Source: Blasia pusilla
Taxonomy: Eukaryota; Marchantiophyta; Marchantiopsida; Blasiales
Assembly: GCA_050084515.1 (NCBI GenBank)
Contig: CM114271.1
Location: forward strand, 13,206,001-13,270,000
Length of the DNA: 64,000 nucleotides
Direction: 5' to 3'
Shown here: positions 1-12,312 of the stretch, piece after piece
How positions within the stretch are numbered: the first letter of the stretch is position 1
Layout: each line of letters begins with the position of its first letter
The notes under the pieces: model-generated
What the model was told of the DNA's origin: nothing
Databases searched by the model: none
The model's input: the letters and a program-made list of their open reading frames with translations, nothing else
Position numbers and translations under genes: made by a program

Positions 1-125
1 TACCCAGATCCTCCATGCTAAATGAAAAGCAACTCCTATAACTCCTGAGGAACTGATGTATCCGCCGCGGCTCTCCTCTTGTCAACTTAGGGCCCATATC
101 TAGCTCCCAAGTCTCCATCATGACT
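1..125 (-). pseudogene. Start of reverse transcriptase region, copy A (cut by window edge)
   Basis: The reverse complement matches B 38,613-38,735, the segment just before the RT fingers (block RRIHQFLRSYRS). The RT catalytic motifs lie beyond the window. Confidence 0.7.
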
Positions 126-160
126 ACGGTAGGACTCTCCGGTGTAGGTATTGATGGTTG

Positions 161-800
161 CTATGGTGCAACCCCGTCTTGAACAACAACACTCAACCGC
201 TCTCCTACAGTCAAGTGCAAACTCTGATCTCCTCCACATACAGTGCCCAAAACCATGCTCGATGATGTGGCTATAATCTCCTGGCGTACCTGCAAAACAT
301 CCCAAGAAGTCCAAGGGTGTCTCTCTCGATCTTCCCTAGTGTGTAGATCTCCTCGGGTCTCATTCCTAGCCATTGCCTCCAACGTCTTGGTAGGCATGGG
401 GCTCACCAACACAACCGATGTGATGTGTCGCGATCTCATATGGCGCTGCTCAGCCACTCCCAAGTTGAGGATCCATGTCAAGCACTTCAGGTCCATTACC
501 TGACCCAAGACATGGCATCGTGATGCCTCTCACACTGACGGTACTGCCATCACTCCTGTGGGAAATCCCATCGCTCGCTCTCTCTCGTCGGCGTTGGGCT
601 CCACCAACCATTGAACCTGGTCATCCCAAACCAAGCCAGGACCGGCCTCCTTATATGCATAGGAAGACACTCCACTCTTATAGGAAACTCCGAGAGGGAG
701 ACTCACAAACGTGGGCAAGGCTGCCCGTGGCCTGCCTACCCTGTTGACCACAATCAACAATGGTCGATCATCATGCCTCACTGCCTGTGATCAACGACTT
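161..800 (-). pseudogene. Methyltransferase remnant of copy A: only the motif IX-X tail
   Basis: This aligns with copy B from about 37,938 onward. Motif IX (ERERAMGFPTG) and motif X (VLGQVMDLKCLTWIL) are readable in one frame, separated by a single TGA near 530. Motifs I to VIII are absent. At about 800-830 the sequence jumps from the protease-side segment (B about 37,027) straight to B about 37,938. The tail alone has no cofactor or catalytic site, so it cannot methylate DNA. At motif X, copy A has CAG where copy B has TAG. Confidence 0.85.
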
Positions 801-2150
801 GGATGCATAATGGAATCCAATGCCAAGTGATGGCACTGCTAAATGCTGCTAAGGTCGCCACCTCTCCTGGCCGTCGCTCGATCACTGCATCTGGAAATCG
901 AATGGGTAATGAGCTTAGGCGCCCATCACCTAACTGCCATCCTGGTCTGTAGGACGTTCACTCCTCCCAATAATCCAGGGAAAATCCCATCGGGTATAAC
1001 ACCGCTCCACCAACCAAGACGTCGTAGGACTCTGCATCAATCACTATCGCCTTGGCTCGCACCACGGACTCATCTGTAGGATGTCGCGGTTGAATCCTCA
1101 CCACGACCTCCTATCGGGTGATATACTATGTGGTACTTCGCTCCACCCAAGGATGTCGTCAGATCCGAATGGACAACCCTCCACATCGGCTCTCGTCAAG
1201 CCCAATCCTCTGAATGACGCTTTCCCCAACATCAGGGGTTGCGCTCCTAAATCCAACAAGACGCGCTGCGGACTAAAAGCTCTACCTCCGGGACTCATCA
1301 ATTGGAAGACCTCTCCTCGGTTATCGAGCAACACAACACCAAGAGAAGCTATGGCATGCTCTATCACAGGTCTAGCGGGCATCTCGCAATCCTAGCGACC
1401 ATGACCGCCATGAATCTAACGTGGACGGCCCGACCATCCGCTCCAAGGGCAGATCCATCACCTCCTCTGCAATCATCTCTGAAGGTGATGCAAGAACTGA
1501 AGTGTAGCGGCCAGCCGAAAAGCCTCGGCGGGCGAACCCCCCAATGTCATAACATCGGAAGCAGAAAATTAAGGAGCGCGGAAAACAATTGTGGCCGCCC
1601 CAACAACGTGCTCGACACATGCCCACTCCTGAACAATACGAGTCGTTGCACTTGCTTCTCCCATTGCCCTCCGTGCCTGCATACCAACAATATCACCAAC
1701 TCTCCAGGAACTCTGATCAGGACCCATCAATGGCGTCCTCATTGCCTCGGACAACGTGAAAGACTGAGGAAGCCTAGTCTGTTTCCTCACTTTCCCTCGC
1801 TATGGATCCAACTCTACGGCTGCTCCACGCCTTACAACTGCGGGTGCCTCCATTTGGGCAACCCCGCACATCCAACCAAGATCCTCCATATCTGCGGCTG
1901 CTCCATATGATGTCGATGCCACAGATCCGCATCGGTAATCGAATGCCATAGCGGCAACCGCTCCTCGTAGCTTATGTATCCGAGCAGACCATCCCGGCCC
2001 TCACGTCCGGCGTCTCCCTTGACGCTGGCGTCTAGATGGTAGGACTCTAGCTCCTCCACGGAAGCTCCACCACCGTGTCGGGCAACTCCATCTCCTTGTC
2101 CCCCAACTTGACCACTTGATGCACGATCTCTAGGCCCACCCGGACTGGCT
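800..2150 (-). pseudogene. Gag-pol linker and aspartic protease of copy A
   Basis: The minus-strand frame at 1,098-1,382 carries the retropepsin core LLDLGAQPLMLGK (Asp-Leu-Gly in place of the usual Asp-Thr/Ser-Gly) and continues to LTRADVEGCPF. The C-terminal protease block matching B 36,780-36,900 is readable at about 870-1,070. Upstream, 1,400-2,150 matches the Gly/Arg-rich linker of B but in several frames. The protease would cut the Gag-Pol polyprotein. Confidence 0.7.
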
Positions 2151-2157
2151 ACTCGCT

Positions 2158-3440
2158 CTAGTGCCCTCTCTGGCCCTCGGTTCGGACGTAACTCAGGATG
2201 TCAACTAAAACACCTAGCGCGTGTATGACCATACCTCTGAAAATAGTCCCATTGATAACCTCCTGGTGTAGCACCATCTCCTCCTCCATGCTAAGGCACA
2301 CGTCCATGACCTTGACGAGTGCAATTGCGCTGATGATGCGATCCACCACATGACCAACAAGTAATAGTAGGCGATTCTTCTTTGAGCCACATATGAAGGC
2401 GCAGGTCTCTGTGGCACGGCCTCCTGGTATCCTCCTTGAGCTCATGGTGCCACAGTCGACCTATCTCGGAGTCCACGTTGTTGCACAGGTGGTGCACACA
2501 GTCGCGAAAGCTCTCGCCCAATACCCATGGTGACTATGCTCTCCTCCGCCATATTTCCGTCAATATTCTCGGGGGTCCTAAAAACATCTCTCAACGTAGG
2601 GGAGGTGTTCATAAGAAGCACCCTCTCCACTTTGTGTCCGCAGGTCCGGTTCAAAGATCGCGTACCATGACTGGATAGCCTGAGCCTCTGTCGTCCCCTG
2701 AGTGACGTTGATCAACCAACGCAAGTGAGTGTAAGCCTCACTTCAACTCTCACCCGGACGCCTCTCGAAGTCGTGGATGCTCCGAAACTTCTATGTCCGT
2801 ACCCCTTGGTAGCTGGCCCTCAACTCAGCAAAGAACTCAACCACGGGGTTGAACCTGGGACACCCGACTACACGGTGTAACTGCTCCCGTGCGAGTGACC
2901 CATCCTAAAACGTCACTAGTGGAAGAGGAAGTAGCCTCTCCTCACTCCTTCTCCTCATTTGGGAACGGCTCCATCCATGACATATAATGTGGGTCATAGT
3001 AGAGCCTCCACGCCTCAATCTCACATGCTCATCTCTGAGAGAACTCATGGTAATCATCCGTGGGTGCCCCCTCTAAATGCTCAAATATACCATTCCATAT
3101 TGTAAACGGGTTAAACTCTCTAGAGTTCCTTGCCCGTTGGGAGTCGCACCAGCTCCTAAACTGTGCTATAAAATCGTGCAACTCAATCGTACCTACAGCA
3201 CCTGAAAACCTACGCGGTCCTCTACCCCGGTCGTCCATCTCGTACGCACAACTCGTAGGACCACTCACAATGTGTGGCGATGTGCTCAAAAATCCTCTAC
3301 ACCCTCCCCCTCGTCTGACGATGACACAGAAAGAGATCGAGGTGGTCCCTCAGGTGGAGACCCTCGGAACCTCACGCCACTCCGCGTAAAACCTCAAGAG
3401 CTACTCTCGTGTTCACCACCTCGCCTCTCAAAGTCCCAAA
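2158..3440 (-). pseudogene. gag: Gag of copy A, broken
   Basis: The N-terminal capsid-like part is readable at 3,029-3,289 (block GTIELHDFIAQFRSWCDSQ), followed in other frames by the middle part (LRDVFRTPENIDGNMAEES near 2,550-2,600). Two zinc knuckles are expected from B. The first survives as CWSCGGSHHQRNC near 2,330-2,370. The second, near 2,220-2,250, has lost both leading cysteines (W and F in their place) while GHTRARC remains. Several frameshifts separate the blocks. Gag would form the particle and bind RNA. Confidence 0.75.
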
Positions 3441-3662
3441 TGGATGCCGTGATGACCCTCGTGCCCCTCTCACCCGATCACTCTCGCCTCGCGAGTTATC
3501 CCTCAATCACTCATCCCAAACATGCAGCACTTGATCTACACTCTCCCTCCCCGAGACGTGTAACGTGCGGCAACAAGCGGCGTGGTGCGGCAAATCAACC
3601 ACGCTATCATCTCATCGAAAACCTGCCCTCAGCTCCGGACATCCCACACAGGTCTATGTCCC

Positions 3663-3890
3663 CTAAACCACATACATAAATGATGCTCTCAGCATCCACA
3701 CACCCAATATCCCCAAATAAACTACCCAAATCCTAGAATCCCTCACACGTGCAGGGTAAAGGACCATAATGGGTAACGTGAACATATATCGAGATCGCTC
3801 CTCAACAACTGCAAAATTCAACCCCAACTCGGTCTTGGAGATAACTCCTCCAATCAACAAGTCATACTCCTCCTGTACTAAGCTACTCAA
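3663..3890 (-). pseudogene. Short conserved ORF upstream of gag (copy A)
   Basis: A 75-codon open frame starting MSSLVQEEYDLLIGG. The same product is readable in copy B at 33,964-34,161 with the shared blocks LIGGV, VVEER, LYPARVRDS and LGVWMLRASFMYV. Retention of the same frame in both copies suggests a translated leader ORF or the N-terminus of Gag separated by decay. It has no recognisable domain. The hydrophobic C-terminal half (about residues 40-75) could be a membrane segment. Confidence 0.45.
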
Positions 3891-4349
3891 AACTCCTCGA
3901 TAGACTATGTGGTTCCAACGGAACGATGCGGAATTGCAGGCCGCACGGAATGACTATGAAGGACATGGCCCTTGATGGTGGGATGCGGCACTCGGCGGCA
4001 TACCCTCCTCAATCAACAATAAACCCACACTCTGCTCCACAATGACGGTGCAGCTTCGCGATCGAGACGTTGCGATGCGGCCACAAGCGGCATAGCGCGG
4101 CAATCGACGGCACGCTGCGGCTACGGGCGTCACGGCACGGTACTGGATCGTCATCAAGCGGCTACCAATCACAACATAGCAGCATGAAATCAAAACTCAA
4201 ACACCATAATCAAAGGTCATCTGCCATCACTGGTTGATGACGAAACTGCGATGAAGGTGGCGGCCAAAACATAGTACGTGGTGGCGACGCAAGTCATAGA
4301 ATCAACGAATGTCATGGAAGATCCTCCACTCCGTAACAGCGGAAATGGC

Positions 4350-4520
4350 AACCAAAGGGTGGACAACGGACGGTGGACCGTTGATGGTGACGGCCGATCG
4401 GTGAGAGTGACCGTTGACCGTTGATGGTGATGTTGACCGTTGATGGTGACGGTTGACCGTCGATGGTGACGGTTGATCATCGATGGTGAAGGTTGACTGT
4501 CGACGGCAGACTATTGATGG
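4350..4520 (-). repeat. Leader tandem repeats of copy A, about 18-20 bp
   Basis: Successive degenerate copies of GTTGACCGTTGATGGTGACG are readable on the plus strand. The reverse complement matches the repeats in the copy B leader at 33,380-33,500, so the array is a conserved part of this element's 5' leader and not random expansion. Confidence 0.7.
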
Positions 4521-5111
4521 TGACTATGACGGCAACGGCTGCCGCCGCCGTGGCGGCTGATTTAGGGTTTGAACAATTTAACCCTTAAAATCGCCTAGCA
4601 ATGGCAATTTTGCAAGATTGCTCATAACTTTTTTCTCATAATTCCAAATTTCGCACTGTTTATTGCACAACCTGCACAACTTCACGATCTACGACAAAGT
4701 CAAAAATATTTAGAATCGGAAATTCAAGTAAAAATTGACAGGGATTGTCGTTAGGCCCAATATCTCTTTCTCCTATATAAAATTTGGCATCGCTTCCGTG
4801 CTGATTTCTCCCCAAAAAAAATGTAAAACCTATAAAAATACATATCAGCAAGCTACATTGTGCTCCCGAGAGCACTGGCATGGGGCAACCCGCCCCCATA
4901 ATCAATCTCTATCAGAAATTGGGCAACCCTTCCGCTCGCCACTCTTCCACACAAAAAATCAGCAAATGCAAAGAACAATCAAAGTACCCCTTGCTCTGGT
5001 GAGCACTATCATGAGCCGTTGAACAGGGAACACGGTCCCCAATTTGCAAAAATAGCGAGTGACCAGCGAGCTCCCCCATGAAACTCTCTCACTCTCTCAT
5101 TCTCTCTTTGT

Positions 5112-5624
5112 AAAGTAAGATCCAATCTTTCTCTACACCATCTCACACCATAGCTCTCAAAGGTGTGCACTCTCTCTCATGTCAAACCAAACCCACTCTC
5201 TTAATGAAAGGCTTGGGTGAAACTCACAAGGCAAGCAAGACCATAGCTCCGCCGCCTCATGCCAAGAGGTTCAACAAAGAGAGAATGAGCTTTCAAGCTC
5301 TCTCCCTTGGAGGTATATCCCTTCCCTCTCCCAAGCCCTCTCAACGGTAACCTATGCTCGCAGGTCACCTCCTTGGCTATTGACCTATTGTAGCGGGTCA
5401 AGGGACACTTCTTAAAGTGGAAAGTCAACTATCCCTAACATGGAAACTTACCCAAAATAGTAATTTTCTCTATATGGCTCCAAATGAGCCGAAACGAAGG
5501 GGAAACCTTCTCTCTCTGGTTTCCCGGGGCTTGAACATGTCATCCTCGACTTCTTGGGCTTGTCCTCCACTACTCGTGCAAACACTTTGCTAGATCCCAT
5601 TGATCTATCCTAACAGTCGTGACA
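5112..5624 (-). repeat. 5' LTR of copy A (part that can be aligned)
   Basis: The reverse complement begins TGTCACG and aligns with 32,289-32,764 and 41,998-42,512. Divergence is visibly higher than between the two LTRs of B. The inner boundary is not fixed, because the sequence conserved between A and B runs on into the leader and no convincing primer-binding site was recognised. A TATA-like stretch lies near 5,315-5,325. Confidence 0.75.
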
Positions 5625-7206
5625 GCGGGCATACACTATTTTCCATCCCCAAGTTTGTTGGTGAGAAAGGACAATCACCAAGAGGGTCTCTTCCGCAACC
5701 TCAGAACGCACAATCTGAGCCAGGCACACTACAGGATCAAGAATGTGATGTTCCTTGCATAGAAAATGCAGGTCCACTAGTAGAAGGTCCTGGATTAGAG
5801 GACATTGTCAATAAGGAATTTGTCTCTATTGTAGATATGGAAAGGGTATCAAGTGTAGATCACATGGAGGGTGTAAACCCGAGAATAAAGAGCGGAGTAG
5901 ACCAAGCCATGCACACGGTAAATCTTGGTAGAGTTGTATTGGATCAAAGCGACTCTCATTGCCGTGCTTGGTGCCCTTTATAGTAGTTCAAACTCTGAGG
6001 TCCACAAGGGGCCTTCTCAATAAGCCAAATTTAGCGGTAGTGAACTTGATAGTTAGCCCATGGCACGTTGCCACGACATTCCGGAAAATTCTCTGAATAA
6101 GTCTTGTGAAGGGAACTTGTTGCCTACAAAGCACTGCGATTATCGCAAAGAAGAGGAATCGAAAGTTAAAAGTGACACCAAGTGACAATAATGAGCGTCC
6201 CGGTTCATAGCATATGCGCGCTAGAAGAGTTCCACCACGTCACAAAGTTGCGTCACTGAAGAAGGCATCCTCAAAAACTTTGGCATCCTTGGCACCTAAA
6301 ACAGCAAAGGCTCCACGGTGATCCTTTAGGAGTCAAAGTTAAGTTTTGAAGCTAATGGAATTGCACTCACTCCACCACTGCAATAGTGGTGACGAACAGA
6401 TCTTTTGACATGAAACAATAATTATTGTAGCGGTGCGAGTTCACTTTGCTTGTGTTGTAGATATTTTAAACTTAATACTATCGGTGAATCTTTGTGAACT
6501 CACTAATTCTCACTTAGTTGCAGCGGTTAGGCGGAATAGGAAGTAGTGAACTTTGCAGAGGTTAAGTCTATATTTTGCAAGAGTTCTATTGGGTGATTAT
6601 TGTGAACTCACTAATTCCCAGTTAGTTGCAGCGGTTAGGAAGAATACGAGAATCATAAAACTCACTCATTCATTGTTAGTTCCTGCAAGGCCATAGTTTA
6701 AGGTTGGACATTTAAGACAGTAGGGTAACAAATCACCAATGTTATGTTTTGCAATAGCATTTTGGGGTGGACATATGAACCCTCGGACTATTCACAATGG
6801 AGTCATTTGTAGGACATGTTTTGCTCTATGGTGGTCACTATTCATGTACAAGTATTTTTCCTCCGTATTCTGGTGGTGGGTTCACCCTGGAGGATGCACA
6901 GGGTCTGAGTGTGCAATTTGGTTGGCATCTGGTTTAGGGGCCGGGGTGCTACTTGATTCTACTATGTTTAAAGTGGAAGTGTAGTTGTTTGCTTCATTTC
7001 CTTGTCTGGTTCATGTTTGGCCAACGGTACTTGAGACAACAGACCTCGAGTTGCACTCGGAAGTGGAGTATACTCAGACTTATGCATGGTAAAAATTCTT
7101 TGGCGAAGTATGAATGTTATGCGCATACTCTAAAACAATAAAGGAAACTAAGGTGAGGGTCATGTTTCATTCGCAAGAGTCTGCCCGAATGTTGCAAGGA
7201 TGAATA
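5625..7206. other. No confident gene; flank of copy A
   Basis: An open frame of about 120 codons (plus strand, to 5,983) runs through the copy A boundary, and its part outside A is rich in Val, Asp, Glu and Gly. It may be a piece of the gene or element into which A inserted, but I recognise no domain. The rest holds short frames without family features and a direct repeat at 6,492-6,640. Confidence 0.4.
6492..6640. repeat. Direct repeat, about 40 bp, spaced about 108 bp
   Basis: TTGTGAACTCACTAATTC followed by a shared tail ending TTGCAGCGGTTAGG occurs at about 6,492-6,531 and again at about 6,599-6,639, with two mismatches. It lies upstream of the SWIM/MULE pseudogene. Whether it belongs to a terminal repeat of that element is not shown. 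Confidence 0.7.
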
Positions 7207-10200
7207 GTGGGTGTTCAAGCCTCATTCATGGACAAACCAAGACTCGATGTCGTAAACCGAATCCTAGCCACGACGAAAATCCCAATGAGGGAATTTTTAT
7301 CGTCGAGTTTGCTCAATTATGATAATCTTATGCCGTGGGATAGGGGCGACACTATGTACATTCCATGGGGAAAGCTTCATGATTTCTTAGAAGGGGAAGG
7401 TCATGGAGACGGGTCTGCAAGCACAAACTTCTGGGTGAAGAATGTCACTGTTCCATATGAGCGGCCCTCGCGGGAAAAAATGACAAAGGTCTGATGAGAG
7501 TACAAAGCTAGGGCTGCAAGTAACGAGGGGTGCTATAGAGTGTATCATTGTAGCTACGGTCTAGAGGATTATATGGGAAATCGCCAAGAAGTCAATATAA
7601 GGTGCGAGTAATTCCCACCCACATTACTTTGACCATTGAAATTTACATACAAAAATACCATATTATTTGTACTCATGCCATTATTTCCACATGCAGGGCA
7701 ATGCGTAGTTATTTTTGTGACTTGGTTGTTTATTGGATACGATAATGATCCAAGCAGAAAAGTCAGTAGGCCTCGACACCATAGGAAGGCTAGGGCTGAA
7801 AGTATAAAGAGGAGTTGTTTGTGCCATTTCACTCTCATGGAGATTCTAGTTCCACATTGCGCAAAGATTAACTACATCCATAGACCACACACAAAAAAAC
7901 TTGGTGAACCTTCTCATAGATTTGATGACATCTTCACCAAGGATGCACCAACTAACCATGCTCCCCGCTTGTCGAATGGCCGGAAGCTTTTAATAATGGA
8001 GCTGATACGCCAAGAGAAGACAAACATTGCGATTGTAAGGGATTTGGGCGAAGAAGTACACCAACGTTTGAAGGCACATTCATCAAAAAACGTTTGCCAA
8101 GATGATTTTGTGCGACTCCAAGATGTCAAAAACTTAAGACAGGATATTACGATGGAATTTTGACTTCGACATAGCAACGAGAATTAGAGCATTGCCAATT
8201 ACGTCACATTGTATCTAGAAGAAGTCTTCTTTTACGAGCCTTACGAAAGCAAGGAGAGTCCACTCTTATTGGGTTTTTGGTCAAATTGGATGGGTTCAAT
8301 GTTGGTGCAACATGGGAATTAGAATATCATTTGCATGGATTCGACATTTGGAACGAACAGGAATAAGGTCCGTTTCATTTTCGCCCTCGGTCCACTTTGT
8401 GACTTGACTAAATTATGTGTCTTAGTAAAAAAAAGTTTTATATATATGTTTGTAGCTTTGAAGGTCTAACATGCCATTCATTGTCACTGCCATGGACAAC
8501 TCCCGTTATGTACCATTAAGGTATATGATAAATTTCACAATGGCATGCCAATATCATGGGTTTTGACAAACTCGTGCAAGGAGTCTGACATTGCACCGTG
8601 GTTGGAGGCAATGAAAACAACAGATGTTAAACACCCTAGAGAAATATGTTCTCAACGCGGCCTACAAATCGAGTCACCATGGTGCCCAAGCTGCATTATG
8701 ACAAATTGCTCAGTAGTAGAGATCAATGCCCTTAGGTAGGTAACCTACTTCTCCTCATTCCCCTTGTTTTTTTTTCCTTGCCAGGAGGTATTTATTTTGT
8801 GCAGAAACACTTATGACACCCGCTCGTTACCTTATGATTACAAGCAAGTGTTTGGGGACATTCCAATCATCCTTTGCTTGTAGCATGTGCAACACGACTG
8901 GCACAAGAATTTGCGTACCAAGGTGTCCGACCGAATCAAACGATGTGAGCTAAGCACTAGATTAGGATATATAATGTACATGAAGGCAACCTCTGATGAA
9001 GTACTACCAAATGGTGGCAATGTAGCAGAGGTAACATTGGCAACAACAATGAAATCCCTAGAAGCTTTGTACGTGGACTTTTTTTATCAGAGACAAGATT
9101 CTTACATTATATAAAAATGACTTGGCAGCGGAAAGAAGGTACATGCACTGTTGCCTTTGCCTCAACAGCTATTTCTCAATATACCCTCTCATAAATTTGA
9201 AAGTACTACTGTTGGATTGTTGATCGTGTGGTGGTTTTGTAGGCATGTGGGTAAAAGGGTTTCGAACATTCAATCATTCAAACATGGATACCAATGCCTC
9301 CATTGTTGCTTATCACAGAAATATGAAATTGGTTATGAGGGAGACAAATAGTCACTTGGCAACTAGGTGTTGTGATTGGTTGATGAATGAGTTGATGCAG
9401 AAAGTGGAATCATTCTACCTCCAACAACTGTTGTGTAAAAATGTTGGTTTCTATAATAATGAACATGAGGAAAAGGTGGTTCGTGCTTCAGAGTTGAAAG
9501 GTAGATGCATTCCGGATGCGGATTGTGACATCTTGTTTTCCACAATGGCTACAATGAAAAGCCAAATGACAATTGGAATTGTATATGACATATACAACTA
9601 CAAATCAGAATATTGTACATGCGATTTCCCTTGGAGTTATAAGAGTAACATATGTAAACATCAAGTGAAGTGTTTGTTGATGTGTGGCTACATTGCAGAA
9701 GATGTTGTCAGGGCACTATGAACAAAGCGAGGAACAATGCAGGGTGGGATGAATGCTTTATTCGTGGAGAAACTAAATCGAGAGGTTCAAGATATGGAGC
9801 GTCAATCACAACCAAAGATTGATGTTGGTGATGCATTCGTAAGCCACGACTATGATCGCGTCAAAAGAGGTGGATCTCAATCTGACGAGGACAACCAAAA
9901 AAATATGGGGGTTGATTCACAGGAACCATACAACAATGACGATTATAGAGGAGATGAAGTGGAGGCAGAGAATGGAGGTATTGGTTTGGCAAATGCACAA
10001 CTCTCAAAATTGCTCTCAAAATTTAGGAACACGTGTGCTGATGATTCTGAACTTCTGTTGCTTGGTGCGAATTTAATGCGGGACTGTGTGGATCGACTAT
10101 CATGGGCTCAAGAGAATAAGCAAAGAGGAATATCATTGACCCAAAATTTGCCACTACAAGAATATACTAAAGGGTTAGCCGGGTCAAGTAACTCTATTAA

Positions 10201-10333
10201 ACGAACAACGTCGCTGGTTGAGCGGTTTCATCAGAGAGCTAAGAGAAATTCCTCTAAATTCGATATAGCCCTAGTGATAGTGCCCAAATTTCCCATAGCG
10301 CCAAAAAGACACAGACTTACTATGCAAAAATAG
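7207..10333 (+). pseudogene. SWIM zinc-finger / MULE-type transposase-like gene, decayed, with introns
   Basis: Collinear coding blocks are readable. They are an N-terminal block (VNRILATTKIPMREF), a Cys/His block (SCLCHFTLMEILVPHCAKI, 7,815-7,875), a block ending DDFVRLQDVKNL (8,100-8,140), the DDE-like start ICMDSTFGTNRNK (8,325-8,370), MPISWVLTNSCKESD (8,545-8,590), VEINALR, then SYHR-like AYHRNMK (9,320), and a SWIM finger CTCDFPW...NICKH (9,616-9,660). Introns at about 8,734-8,801 and 9,148-9,241 have GT-AG ends and rejoin in frame. Lesions are two stops after 7,491, TAG replacing a Trp codon near 8,881, a one-base loss in the T run at 9,080, and TGA at 9,718. The acidic C-terminal part is open at 9,737-10,333. 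The family is known to me as plant SWIM/MULE-like proteins; domesticated or transposon origin is undecided. Confidence 0.75.
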
Positions 10334-12312
10334 TTGGAGAGTAAGGGAGGTGTTCAACCCAATTGACATAATGCCAATTTAAGCTTTACCACCAACAATG
10401 AGTTGGGAATTTCAATGTCACAAAGGCAAAGACACCGGAAAAAAAAAAATGGCAGCAAACACATGGAGTTCATAGTTGACGTTAGTGATGGAATTATCCA
10501 GACTTGTGAAGACTCTTGAAGTACGAAAAATAAACTATTCTTCTAGAACATATGAACGAGGAGCATGGGGGTTGTATTACTAAAGGAAATTTTCTATTAT
10601 GTACCTTATAAGACTAAACTACCCTATTTTGTTGAGATCTTCCGCTATCCTTGAATAATTATTCGGTGTGAGAAGTATGTGTTCCAGGAGTTCTTGCATG
10701 CATGATCATGTCTTATTAAGGCATTTTCCAGATTTGAATGCAACTCTGTCAGAGAAGTTCCATGATTGATATCTCTAACATGGAAGCATGCAGCACTGCC
10801 TTGATTTTGGCCCTGATTTGCGCCTGGTCATGAATGATTACCTGTAACTTGAATGATTACATGTAAAACCTTGGAATGTGCGAAATGTAAGCTTGATGTG
10901 GCTATCGTTGCCTTTCGCCATACAGGTGTATCCATACGGGACTATAACGGGGAGGGGAGCTCGGTGTGAAAGTATACACTTACTCTAAAGTGACAGGCAT
11001 GCACTAGCATAAGAGCACTACATTAGGAAATGGAAATATGCCTTTTTATATTATGATTCTTAATTGGTATACGGACATTTATCCAATTTCGGTGAAATAA
11101 AGAGCAATCCATTGGGGCTCTACTTTTGTATATTTTTTTTAGCACAAAACAGACATTTGTTTTATTTCTATGAAATAAAGTCTTCTCCAATTACACTCTC
11201 CATTCCTTACTTCTATTGGCCCTCTGCAATGGTTGTGTCAATTTTTAGGTGCTAGTGTTTGGGGCAGTTTCATTTTTTTTCCAGAGTTGTATTACATTTC
11301 AACCTTTCCGTTGAGTGAATCCCATGCTCGTTACTTGTATAAGAGACTTGGCGTCCTTAAGATGGTTGTATTTTTTCTTTTTTCAATTTGATTGTGGTCT
11401 CCGAATGAGCAAGAGTTGGGTTCAAAATTTTTGGGCAAGCTATGGCATTGTACGGTAGTTCCGATACCGTCGTTTCTCTTCTTCTAACAGGTGCATCAGG
11501 AGATTGCAGATATGCCAAATTGTGGAAGGACGTTTGTGATTGTAAACACCCGGTCCTTCGGGCATCTTTCTGAATGTGCTTTTGTTTCTATACAAGGATG
11601 TTCTCTTTTGGAGCATACCCGGCATTGTGCAACGCAAGGCCGGGTATGCTCTCTCCACTTTGTGTCAACCTGCTACAATTACTTGTCTCTTTCTTGAACA
11701 TCGCGTGTTTCTTGCTCATGCTATGAATTCTCTTCTGTGAATTCCGCAGTTATGTACGTCACTCCATTTGTCCTCTCTTACAAAACATGAATCAATTTGT
11801 CCCAATCCTGAAAGTATTCTAGTGAATCAGTCCCAATGCCGCGAGAATCACCATCGGTTTTGCATGCACTTCATAGATCCCTACTCGACGAGCATTTGTA
11901 AGCCACACAACCATCTGCTCAAGAGGGTATTCATGGTAACATGGGACTATACAGAGACATGGGAACTTAAAGCCAAGAAACCAACTTACATTCATGTGGT
12001 TTCACATCACACTATGTAGCACAAAAAGGCAATATAGAGATGGCAATACAAAAACAGAAGGGAAGCAATACGATAGCGAAAGAGTGCAAAAGTTAAATGG
12101 GAAGCATCTCTGGAAGAACACACGTGTTGTCGCCATCACTTCAGAGGCAATACAGAGGCGGAAATACGAAAACAGAAGCGAAGCAACACACAAGAAGAAG
12201 GGCTCAAAAGTTGAATTAAGTATTTCTTGCAGAACACACATGAATATTGTCATCAGTTCAAAAAATAACTAGTGAGTACCACACCCATATGCAGGCTGCA
12301 GCTGCAGATTTC
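10334..12312. other. No gene seen; contains one perfect hairpin
   Basis: AT-rich sequence with short unrelated frames on both strands and no recognisable protein family. The only notable structure is the inverted repeat at 11,611-11,651. Confidence 0.5.
11611..11651. repeat. Perfect 13-bp inverted repeat, 15-nt loop
   Basis: GAGCATACCCGGC at 11,611-11,623 is exactly complementary to GCCGGGTATGCTC at 11,639-11,651. A transcript from either strand would form a GC-rich stem. No flanking gene or U tract makes it a terminator. Confidence 0.75.

Larger units (their letters stand above)
1..5624 (-). mobile_element. Ty3/gypsy LTR retrotransposon, copy A (5' part; continues off the left edge)
   Basis: Reading the minus strand from 5,624 down gives LTR, leader, gag, protease, a methyltransferase remnant and the first residues of RT, which is the order seen in copy B on the plus strand at 32,289-42,624. 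Matches to B run block by block (for example B gag 34,587 against A 3,240, B protease 36,500 against A 1,300). The LTR starts with TGTCACG, as in B. A lacks about 0.9 kb relative to B, exactly the methyltransferase core. The window starts inside the RT leader, so integrase, PHD region and 3' LTR are not visible. Reading frames are broken at many points, so this is a dead copy. Confidence 0.9.
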
